From: an uncultured Bacteroidales bacterium
GTDB taxonomy: Bacteria; Bacteroidota; Bacteroidia; Bacteroidales; UBA932
Reading direction: 5' to 3'
NCBI GenBank assembly: GCA_905233655.1
Contig: CAJOCS010000003.1
Location: 1 to 64,000, forward strand
DNA: 64,000 bases
Both the position numbers and the translations under genes were made by a program. The notes below the pieces were generated by a model. It was not told where the DNA came from. It was given only the letters and a program-made list of their open reading frames with translations, and did no database searches. Within the stretch, counting starts at the first letter, position 1, and every line of letters begins with the position of its first letter. This document shows, one piece after another, positions 8,806-16,318 of the stretch.

Positions 8806-11096
8806 CGCCACTGGATGGTACCGGCATTCACCAGCTCCTGGTGAGAGATTCTGTAACCCTTGTTTTTGCCTCCGACCTTTGCCTTGGAGGCATTTTCTTT
8901 ATTGCGCGTAATAGTTAGCGTACTGCCGTCAGGAAGGGTTATTACAGCTTTGGAGAAACTGGGACGGGTAAGGGTAAAATAGGGCTCTCCGGGGCAGTCG
9001 GGATAGAAGCCCAGCATGGAGAACACCGCCCAGGCGCTCATCGTACCGGTGTCGTCATTACCCGGAATGCCGTCGGGGGCGTTGCGGTAGTAGGTGGAAA
9101 GGATGCGATCTACCTGCTCCCAGGTGCGCTTTTCGTAGCCCTTGAAACGGGAGAAAAGGTAGGGATATACGATATCCGGCTCGTTTGCGGGGTCATACAG
9201 CCCTTCGTCGAACACTTTCTGGAGTTGCTTCACATACTTTTTCTTTCCGCCCATAAGGCTCGCATAACCCTCCACGTCGTGGGGAACGGCGAAAGTGTAA
9301 TTCCAGGCACTGCCTTCGTGGAAGCCGGGAGCGTTGGAAAAGTCAGCGCCGTCGGCGGGATTGAAGGGTGTGAGGAAGCTGCCGTCGGCATTCAGCGGAC
9401 GCAGGGAGCCGTCTTCCTTGCTGAAATAGTGGCGGTAGCCGAGGGAGCGCTCGCGGAAGCGGGCCGCATCGTCGGCATGTCCGAGGTCGGCGGCAAGGCG
9501 CGAAAGAGCGTAGTCGGCGACATAGTATTCAAGGGCGTGGGAGACGGAGTTGTCTCCGGAGAAATCGGCCGCGAAATAGCCCAGGGGGATATAGCCGAGA
9601 GCCACGTAAGGGTCGTTGTCCGGACGCATGAGGTTGGTGGCGCCGGGAGTATCGGCACTCTTGAGGAAGGCCTGATAGGCGGTTTCTATCTCGAAGGAAC
9701 GGAGTCCGCGCAGCCAGGTGTCGGCGATTACGCAGATTGCAGGGTCGCCCTCCATGGTCCAGGTTTCGCGTCCGTAGAGCTCCCATTTGGGCATCCAGCC
9801 CCATTCGCGGTACATCTCTATCATGGAATTCACCATGTCTGTCTGCTTTTCCGGATAGAGGAGGGTCAGAAGCTGATGGAGATTGCGGTAGGTATCCCAG
9901 AGGGAGAATACTGTGTAGCGGTTTCCACCGTCCACAACACCCACGCCCCTGTCTCGGAGGCGTCTCTGAGCCTGGCCGTTACGGCCTGTAGCTATGCGGT
10001 AGCTGTCCAGGCTGAGCGGGTTTCCGAATTCCATCAGGGGATACTGCCCATTGACGTCGTTCACTATATTGGGATGGATGAGGGCGTGATAGAGGGCCGT
10101 ATAGAAGACGGTCTCGCGCTCCTCGCCGCCGCCTTCAACCCTTACTCTTCCAAGATGCTGCTCCCACATTGCGTCCGCCGCCGCCGCAACCGACTCGAAA
10201 TTGAAGCCGTCCTGCTCCGCTTCAAGATTCTCGCGGGCATTCTCGATGCTCACGAAGGAAACGCCCATCTGGACCATTATCTGCTCTCCGGGCCGGAGGC
10301 CGTCGAAATGGAACCAGTAGCCGATGTCGTCACCGCTCATTTCACGGCTGTAGGAGGTGTAAATCTTGTACTTTCCCGCATCCTGGTCCCAGGCGGCTTC
10401 AGCACCCATCGGCCTCTGTTTCTTCCAATATCCGGCACTTGAGGGAAGCTTGTTGACGCGGAGGACGAAGTATATGGGAAATACGGCCTCACGGTTATAG
10501 CAGAAGGTTCCCATCAGCTTGCTCCCTTCAATTTCTGTGGCCGATACGCGGCGCACCATGGCTCCGCTCTCGTTGGTGAGGCCCTCGCCCAGATTCAGCA
10601 GTATGCTGGCTTCCCCGCCGGGGAAGGTATAGCGTTCGAGGGAGGTCCTGGGGGTGGCGGTAACTTCGGTGAGAATGCCGCTCGCAAGGCGGTTGGAATA
10701 ATAACCGGGACGGGCTGTTTCTTCGGTGTATTCGCTGCCGTACTGGTGATAGTCCACCTGAAGCGGGCCCTGCACCGGCATCGTCAGGAGCGAGGCCAGT
10801 TCGGGGCAGCCCACGCCCGAGAGATTCACATGGGAATAACCGGTAAAGTAGCTGTTCTCCTCAACATAGGGAGTGCTCCACCACCGGCTGTCCTTGTCCC
10901 AGCAGTTAAGCTGGGAGCCCATGACATTGAACGGCGAAACGCTCATCATTCCGTTCGGAGTGACGGCGCCGGGGTTGCAGGCCCCGAAATTGGTGGTGCC
11001 GATAAAGGGGTTGACCCTGGAGGTGACGCCCTGCGCTCCCGCCCCGAAAGGCATGAGCCAAAGGACGAGAAGGAGGAGGAGAGCTCTCTTACCCAT
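8802..11096 (-). CDS. GH92 alpha-mannosidase, secreted
   Basis: A third GH92 enzyme, 764 residues, with a type I signal peptide ending at GAGAQ rather than a lipobox, so it is probably periplasmic and soluble. Motifs: VNPFIGTTNFGACNPGAVTPNGM at the start of the catalytic region (split here as VNPFIGT and PGAVTPNGM), HEGSAWNYTFAVPHDV (probable acid Glu), and GNDDTGTMSAWAVFSMLGFYPD (probable base Asp). The loop equivalent to GNEP reads ANEPDIVYPYLF, unlike the other two paralogues, which suggests a third specificity. The start shares one base with the GH130 stop (TAATG), placing it last in the lacI-GH130-GH92 unit. Confidence 0.94.
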   Translation of the reverse strand: MGKRALLLLLVLWLMPFGAGAQGVTSRVNPFIGTTNFGACNPGAVTPNGMMSVSPFNVMGSQLNCWDKDSRWWSTPYVEENSYFTGYSHVNLSGVGCPELASLLTMPVQGPLQVDYHQYGSEYTEETARPGYYSNRLASGILTEVTATPRTSLERYTFPGGEASILLNLGEGLTNESGAMVRRVSATEIEGSKLMGTFCYNREAVFPIYFVLRVNKLPSSAGYWKKQRPMGAEAAWDQDAGKYKIYTSYSREMSGDDIGYWFHFDGLRPGEQIMVQMGVSFVSIENARENLEAEQDGFNFESVAAAADAMWEQHLGRVRVEGGGEERETVFYTALYHALIHPNIVNDVNGQYPLMEFGNPLSLDSYRIATGRNGQAQRRLRDRGVGVVDGGNRYTVFSLWDTYRNLHQLLTLLYPEKQTDMVNSMIEMYREWGWMPKWELYGRETWTMEGDPAICVIADTWLRGLRSFEIETAYQAFLKSADTPGATNLMRPDNDPYVALGYIPLGYFAADFSGDNSVSHALEYYVADYALSRLAADLGHADDAARFRERSLGYRHYFSKEDGSLRPLNADGSFLTPFNPADGADFSNAPGFHEGSAWNYTFAVPHDVEGYASLMGGKKKYVKQLQKVFDEGLYDPANEPDIVYPYLFSRFKGYEKRTWEQVDRILSTYYRNAPDGIPGNDDTGTMSAWAVFSMLGFYPDCPGEPYFTLTRPSFSKAVITLPDGSTLTITRNKENASKAKVGGKNKGYRISHQELVNAGTIQWR

Positions 11097-12097
11097 TATT
11101 TTTCGATATTGGTGTTTCTGGTGAAATCAATAATCTCGCTCACGCGGCCGAAAGCAAGGGATGTAACGGTGTCGGCACATCCATAATAGATTGCGAGACG
11201 GCCTGTGGCGCTGTCGCAGAGGGCTGCGCAGGGAAAGGCCACATTGGGTACGTCTCCCACGCATTCGTAGGGAGTCTGGGGAGAAATCAGGTACGGGCCG
11301 CTGCGGGCGATTACCTTCCAGGGCTCGTCGAGGTCCAGGAGGGCGCTGCCGAAACTGTAGACATAGCCGTTGCAGCTGCGAAGCACTCCGTGATGGAAGA
11401 GGAGCCAGCCTTCGGATGTCTCGATAGGTATGGGACCTGCACCAATCTTCATGCACTGCCAGGCGCTCACTTCAAACGGAGCGGGCTGCATCACATGACG
11501 GTGGCGGCCCCAGAACTCCATGTCCGGAGATTCGCTGTAGAAAATGTCGCCGAATGCGGTGTGGCCGGTGTCGGAAGGACGGCTGAGCATGGCATAGCGG
11601 CCGCCTATCTTTCGCGGGAAGAGCACGCCGTTGCGGTTGTAGGGAAGGAAAGCGTTTTCCACCTGATGGAAGCTCTCGAAATCCTTCGTCCACGCCAGGC
11701 CGATGGTGGGGCCGTGATAGCCGTTGCACCATGACACCCAGTAGCGGTCTTCGATAAAGGTCACGCGGGGGTCGTAGCCATAGACCCACTGCCCAATTTC
11801 AGTGTCGTCGCAACTGAAACGGAGCACCTCGGGCTTGATATCCCAGTTGATACCGTCTTTGGAAAAGCCCACGTGAAGGGCCATGCGACGGTTACGGTCG
11901 TCACAGCGGAACACGCCGGCAAAACCGCCGCGGAACGGGACCACGGCGCTGTTGAATATGCTGTTGGAGTCCGGGAGCTGATTCCTTTTTATTATGGGAT
12001 TGGCGCTGTAACGCCACATTACCTCATTGCTTCCCGCGGGCCTTTCTTCCCAGGGGATGTTCGGGAGGGCTGCTCCCACTATCTTGAGTTCACTCAT
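11096..12097 (-). CDS. GH130 mannoside phosphorylase
   Basis: This 333-residue protein belongs to GH130, cytoplasmic phosphorylases that cleave beta-1,4-mannosides with inorganic phosphate. Visible family traits are [60 protein letters not shown] and the late YGCADT. It has no signal peptide. The pattern resembles the subgroup that splits beta-1,4-mannosyl-N-acetylglucosamine from N-glycan cores, so the likely products are mannose 1-phosphate and GlcNAc; the exact acceptor is inferred. It overlaps the lacI stop (ATGA) and is followed by GH92 with a one-base overlap. It supplies the intracellular step missing from the three surface mannosidases. Confidence 0.9.
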   Translation of the reverse strand: MSELKIVGAALPNIPWEERPAGSNEVMWRYSANPIIKRNQLPDSNSIFNSAVVPFRGGFAGVFRCDDRNRRMALHVGFSKDGINWDIKPEVLRFSCDDTEIGQWVYGYDPRVTFIEDRYWVSWCNGYHGPTIGLAWTKDFESFHQVENAFLPYNRNGVLFPRKIGGRYAMLSRPSDTGHTAFGDIFYSESPDMEFWGRHRHVMQPAPFEVSAWQCMKIGAGPIPIETSEGWLLFHHGVLRSCNGYVYSFGSALLDLDEPWKVIARSGPYLISPQTPYECVGDVPNVAFPCAALCDSATGRLAIYYGCADTVTSLAFGRVSEIIDFTRNTNIEK

Positions 12098-13101
12098 CTG
12101 AGACTTGCTTTGAGTATTATCTTGTCCTTGTGTCCGGAAATGTCCTCCCCGGCGGCCTTCGCTTCGATGAGCTTCACCAGATACTCGGCCGCAGTGCTGG
12201 AAATGGCGGCGAGGGGCTGCTGCACGTGGGGAATGGGCGGACTGAACACATCGAATACGTTGGAATAGTCGAAGGAGACCAGCTTCACGTCCTGCTGGAT
12301 GCGCACGCCGCGGTTGAACAGAGCCTTTATAAGGGCCACGGAAGGAACGTTGGAGGCGGTAATAAGCCCGTCGATACCCATCTGGATAATCTTGTCGGCA
12401 AGGCGCTCGGCCTCTTCGTCAACCCTGTCGAAGGGCATTTTCCAGATAATGGCATCTTCACCCATGATGCGGCGGAAGGTCTCTTCACGGTCGGTCATGG
12501 AGGAGATTCTCATGGCATAGGAGACAAAGGCAATTTTGTTTACCCCCTGCTCCTTGAGGGCCTTTACGGCCTGCTCGGTGGCGTCGATGTTGTCCGTCAG
12601 GACGGAAGGAACGTCGAAATCCGGATGATGCCGGTCGATTACCACCAGCGGACGTCCGCTCTCCATGAGCTGCTTCACGCAGGGGCCGCTGCCGACGCAG
12701 GGAACCACTATGAAACCCTCAACATCCTTGTTGAGGAACGACTGCACAAGCTTGGAGAACTTCTCGGGATCTTCGTCGGAAGAGCCGAACAGCATGGTGT
12801 AACCGTGCTGGAAAGCCCAATTCTCAAGCTCACGGGCAATAATTCCGTAAAAGATGTTGGCCGTGTCGGACAGAATGACGCCGATGTCCCTTGTCCTTCC
12901 CTTGCGAAGCATCCTGGCGGCGCTGGAGGGGCGGTAGTTGAGCCTATTGGCCACTTCCAGAATGCGTTTCTTAGTATCCTCGCTCACGCGGTATTTCTGT
13001 TTTCCGTCGGCCCCTATCCTGTTGTTCATGACAAACGACACCAGGGCGATGGAAACACCGGCTTCACGAGCGATATCCTTGATGGTAATGTGCTTTGTCA
13101 T
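12094..13101 (-). CDS. LacI-family transcriptional regulator
   Basis: A 335-residue LacI/GalR regulator. The N-terminal helix-turn-helix is [21 protein letters not shown], followed by a hinge ([11 protein letters not shown]) and a periplasmic-binding-protein-like effector domain ([32 protein letters not shown]). It probably senses a mannose-derived sugar or sugar phosphate and controls the GH130-GH92 genes translated directly after it. A TTAAC-GT-GTTAA palindrome just upstream of its promoter box is a plausible autoregulatory operator. The start is 4 nt from a TATATTTG -7 box, so the mRNA may be leaderless. Confidence 0.93.
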   Translation of the reverse strand: MTKHITIKDIAREAGVSIALVSFVMNNRIGADGKQKYRVSEDTKKRILEVANRLNYRPSSAARMLRKGRTRDIGVILSDTANIFYGIIARELENWAFQHGYTMLFGSSDEDPEKFSKLVQSFLNKDVEGFIVVPCVGSGPCVKQLMESGRPLVVIDRHHPDFDVPSVLTDNIDATEQAVKALKEQGVNKIAFVSYAMRISSMTDREETFRRIMGEDAIIWKMPFDRVDEEAERLADKIIQMGIDGLITASNVPSVALIKALFNRGVRIQQDVKLVSFDYSNVFDVFSPPIPHVQQPLAAISSTAAEYLVKLIEAKAAGEDISGHKDKIILKASLR

Positions 13102-13105
13102 GGTG

Positions 13106-13113
13106 CAAATATA
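13106..13113 (-). promoter_or_regulatory. -7 box TATATTTG of the lacI unit
   Basis: Perfect Bacteroidota -7 element on the minus strand, 4 nt before the lacI ATG. The expected -33 region falls on the palindrome at 13125-13136, so a bound repressor would compete with RNA polymerase. Confidence 0.6.
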
Positions 13114-13115
13114 AG

Positions 13116-13154
13116 AAAAATCGCTTAACGTGTTAAAACTTTTTAGCGATTTTT
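13116..13154 (-). terminator. Inverted repeat: probable terminator of the M3 peptidase operon
   Basis: Ten-base perfect inverted repeat AAAAATCGCT / AGCGATTTTT (13116-13125 and 13145-13154) with a 19-nt loop. On the minus strand it lies about 30 nt past the M3 peptidase stop and its 3' arm ends in five T. It can therefore end the long operon to the right before the lacI promoter. The palindrome in its loop may also be an operator. Confidence 0.5.
13125..13136. promoter_or_regulatory. Candidate LacI-family operator (TTAAC-GT-GTTAA)
   Basis: A 12-bp palindrome with perfect 5-bp arms, of the short centred kind LacI-family proteins bind. It sits at the -33 region of the lacI promoter. No second copy was seen in the divergent GH92 promoter at 4267-4319, so the regulator may control only its own unit. 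Confidence 0.45.
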
Positions 13155-13184
13155 CAAAAATGTTTGTTTCAACTGTTTCCGTCC

Positions 13185-15161
13185 CTATTCGAGACCCCTT
13201 GCACGAAGCAGTGCGGAAGGATTGGGAGTAGAACCGCGGAAACTCTCGTAAAGTACCATGGGCTCTTCGCTGCCGCCTCTTTCAAGGAAGGTGCTGCGGA
13301 ATGCGTTGGCCACGTCGGGATTGAAGATGCCGTCCTCCTTGAACTTCTCCCAGGCGTCCACGGCGAGCACTTCGCTCCACAGATAGCTGTAGTAGCCGGC
13401 GCTGTATCCGCTGTTGAAGATGTGGTTGAAATAGGTGGTGCGGTAACGCGGGATAATCTCGTCGATAAGGCCCATCTCGGCGCAGACGCGGGCTTCGAAG
13501 TCGCGGATGCTCTGGGCGTCGGTCATCTGGTTGAGCTCATCCAGCGAAAGCTCGTGCCAGCGCATATCCAGGATGGATGCGGCGCAGAGTTCACCGGTAG
13601 TGAAGCCCTGGTTGAACTTGAGGGCGCTGGAAATCTTCTCCACGAGCTCGGGGCTGATAGGAGTGCCGTCGCGGTAATCGTTGGCGTAGAGTGCGAGTAT
13701 CTCCGGAACGAAAGCAAAATTCTCGTTGAACTGGGAGAACATCTCCACGAAATCGCGGGCCACAGAGGTGCCGCTAACGGTTTCGTAGGTGCACTGGCTC
13801 AGGAAGCCGTGAAGGGCATGGCCGAATTCATGGAAAGCGGTCTGCACATTGTCCACGGTGAGCAGCGAGGGCTGGTCGGCCGTAGGATAAGGGAAGTTGC
13901 AGACATTCACTATTACGGGGCGCACGCCGGCCTTCTGCTCGCGGAAGTTGTTCATCCACGCACCTCCCCTCTTGGTGGGACGCACATAGTAGTCGCGGTA
14001 GAAAATGCCGATGAGGGAGCCGTCGGCGTCGGTGAGCTTGTAGGCCTTGACGTCGGGGTTGTAGACCGCCACATCGGGAGCCTCCTCAATGTGGATGCCG
14101 TAGATGAGCTCAGCTGCGCAGAACACGCCCTTCAGCACGCTGTCGGCCTGGAAATAGGGCTTGGTGAGCGATTCGTCGAGGGCATAGCGCTGAGCGCGGA
14201 CCTTCTCGGCATAGTAGGAATAATCCCAGGGCTCGATGGGGTGGCCGGCGATTGCTTCCATGTCGGCAATCTCCTCGCGGGCCTTGGCCATCGCGGCGTC
14301 CATGATGGGCTGCAGAAAGGCGTCTACCCTGTCGGGGGTTTCGGCCATCTTGTCGTCCAGCTGATATGCGGCGAAGGAAGGGAAACCGAGGAGCTGTGCC
14401 TGCTCGGCCTTCAGACGGAGAATCTCCAGGACGATGGCGTTATTGTCGTATTCGTTGCCGTTGTTGCAGCGGGAAGAATAGGTACGGAACACCTGTTCGC
14501 GTTTTGCACGGTCGTCGCAGCTGGACATGAAGTCGTAGTACTCGGAGACGGTGATGCCGGTGAGGTCCTTGAAGGCATTGTTTTCTGCCAGGAGGTTCTG
14601 TCCGAATTTCTGCTGGAGGGTGGCCAGACGGGAGTTGATTTCGGAGAAACGGGCCTTCTTGTCGGGCTCGAGGTTTACACCGTTGCGGACAAAGCGCTGG
14701 TATATCTTCTTCACCACCATCTGCTGCTCGCGGGTAAGGGGTTCGTCGCCCTCATAGACCGCCTTAACGCGTTCGAAGAAGGCTTCGTTCATGAAGATGG
14801 CGTCCTCGGCCGCGGAAAGCATCGGCAGCACTTCTTCTTCGATGGCCTGCATCTCGGGAGTGGAATCGCTCTCGGAAAGGTTGAAGAACACTCCGCTCAC
14901 CTTTGCGAGAAGCTCGCCGGAATTTTCATACGCGGCGATGGTATTCTCGAAGGTGGGGGCATCGGGATTGTCGATTATGGCCTGGATTTCAGCACTCTGC
15001 TGTTCGATGCCGGCCTTGAAGGCTGGCATGTAGTGGGAAACCTTTATCTTCCCGAAGGGGGCGGTTCCGTAGGGGGTGTCCCACTCCTCGAAGAAGGGAT
15101 TTGCAGTGTTACAGGCAGTTATCATAAACAGGGCGCCGATTGCGGCGTAAAAAGCTTTCAT
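13185..15161 (-). CDS. M3-family metallopeptidase (oligopeptidase / peptidyl-dipeptidase Dcp type), lipoprotein
   Basis: A 658-residue M3 zinc peptidase. The catalytic HExxH is in FHEFGHALHGFL, followed by SGTSVARDFVEMFSQF, and the third ligand region further on. Length and the YYWSEV/SLWSEV-like YSYLWSEVLAVDAWEKF end match the Dcp/oligopeptidase A group. A lipoprotein signal (MITAC, Cys18) places it outside the cytoplasm, unlike E. coli Dcp, which is unusual in Proteobacteria but common for Bacteroidota. It begins 14 nt after the DUF5689 gene, so it is the last gene of the operon with nucleases and a TonB receptor. It would hydrolyse oligopeptides, perhaps from nucleoprotein. Confidence 0.92.
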   Translation of the reverse strand: MKAFYAAIGALFMITACNTANPFFEEWDTPYGTAPFGKIKVSHYMPAFKAGIEQQSAEIQAIIDNPDAPTFENTIAAYENSGELLAKVSGVFFNLSESDSTPEMQAIEEEVLPMLSAAEDAIFMNEAFFERVKAVYEGDEPLTREQQMVVKKIYQRFVRNGVNLEPDKKARFSEINSRLATLQQKFGQNLLAENNAFKDLTGITVSEYYDFMSSCDDRAKREQVFRTYSSRCNNGNEYDNNAIVLEILRLKAEQAQLLGFPSFAAYQLDDKMAETPDRVDAFLQPIMDAAMAKAREEIADMEAIAGHPIEPWDYSYYAEKVRAQRYALDESLTKPYFQADSVLKGVFCAAELIYGIHIEEAPDVAVYNPDVKAYKLTDADGSLIGIFYRDYYVRPTKRGGAWMNNFREQKAGVRPVIVNVCNFPYPTADQPSLLTVDNVQTAFHEFGHALHGFLSQCTYETVSGTSVARDFVEMFSQFNENFAFVPEILALYANDYRDGTPISPELVEKISSALKFNQGFTTGELCAASILDMRWHELSLDELNQMTDAQSIRDFEARVCAEMGLIDEIIPRYRTTYFNHIFNSGYSAGYYSYLWSEVLAVDAWEKFKEDGIFNPDVANAFRSTFLERGGSEEPMVLYESFRGSTPNPSALLRARGLE

Positions 15162-15175
15162 ATCAGCCGGAATAA

Positions 15176-16315
15176 TTATTTAACGGAAACGGACGGGACG
15201 TCTACCAGCGAGAACTGTGCGGCGCCGCTGTAGATGGTCAGGATGCCGGTAATGGAAACCGGTGAACCACCGATCACAGAGGCAGGAAGCTCCTCGTCGG
15301 CAAACTTGGCGTAGCCGCTGGTGCGCACCTGAATGTTGGTGGAGCCCACCTTGAAGTAGTGCGACACGTAGTTTGCGGTGGCATACTTTATCATGATGTC
15401 CTTGTAGGTGAGGTCCTTGTCGGGGCCGAAGCTGTCGAGCACCTTGCCGGGCGCGAGCACCTCGGCGGGAGTCTTGAGAATGGAGCCGGCACCGTAACGG
15501 GTTGCACCGGAACCCACCTCTGCGGTATCCCATACACCAGCCTGAAGGTATTCGATGAACTTGGCCTTTGAACATGCCCAGGTATTGATTCCCCAGGTTC
15601 CATTGTCGGAGAGGAAAATACGGTTCTCGGGATTGGCGCTCTTGTGAGGGAGGTTCGGATTCGGATAGAACAGGGCGAATATCTGGTTACTATAGGTCAT
15701 ATTCTCTATGGTTACCAGCTTACCCCACAGTTCTCCGGTATAGCCGGCCGTGATGGCGGCCTTTACATCGGCCTCGGTGACCACTGCCGGAGCGACCGGG
15801 GTGCCATATTCCCCCTTGAACACATGCAGGTCGATTATGGCCTGGACGTCGATGTAGGAGGTCTCGTATTCGTTGGTGGAAGTATTGTCGGGCTCAAGGC
15901 CTAGCTGCGGCATGCCGTTGTAGGCGCCGAGCTGGAGATTGTCGCAGTAGACATACACCCACTGCCCAAGGGCGAACTCGCCGTAGAGGGCCGACTTGCC
16001 TATCTTGACGTCAATGCCGCCGGTGTTGTCCTGGATGTAGAGCTCACGGTAAATGTTGCCGGTGATATCCGTGGATATGACCTGACCCTTGATCCAGACA
16101 TTGCCGCTCACGCTGATTCCTCCGGTCCTGTACATGGCCTTGAGGTCTTTGATGGAAGTGAACGTTCCCGGGAAACCGGGGAGTTCAGACTCGGTGTAAA
16201 TCTTGAAACCTTCGGGCTGGGCGGGATTGCCCATAACAGGCTGCCATTCTTCTTTCAGACTCTGGCAGGAAACGGCCGCTGCAAGGGCCAAAATTGCGAT
16301 TAAAATCTTTTTCAT
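15176..16315 (-). CDS. DUF5689 OB-fold lipoprotein
   Basis: A 379-residue lipoprotein (AAAVSC signal, Cys17) of the DUF5689 type. The region from about residue 55 (IKGQVISTDITGNIYRELYIQ, DVKIGKSALYGEFALGQWVYVYC) looks like an OB-fold, and a second one starts near GKLVTIENMTYSNQ and ends with SITGILTIY. These domains are common in Bacteroidota lipoproteins next to TonB receptors; their ligands are mostly unknown. The gene starts 3 nt after the receptor stop, so it probably makes the surface partner lipoprotein of that receptor. A SusD fold is not visible. Nucleic-acid binding is inferred from the OB-fold and from the nuclease neighbours. Confidence 0.8.
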   Translation of the reverse strand: MKKILIAILALAAAVSCQSLKEEWQPVMGNPAQPEGFKIYTESELPGFPGTFTSIKDLKAMYRTGGISVSGNVWIKGQVISTDITGNIYRELYIQDNTGGIDVKIGKSALYGEFALGQWVYVYCDNLQLGAYNGMPQLGLEPDNTSTNEYETSYIDVQAIIDLHVFKGEYGTPVAPAVVTEADVKAAITAGYTGELWGKLVTIENMTYSNQIFALFYPNPNLPHKSANPENRIFLSDNGTWGINTWACSKAKFIEYLQAGVWDTAEVGSGATRYGAGSILKTPAEVLAPGKVLDSFGPDKDLTYKDIMIKYATANYVSHYFKVGSTNIQVRTSGYAKFADEELPASVIGGSPVSITGILTIYSGAAQFSLVDVPSVSVK

Positions 16316-16318
16316 GGC

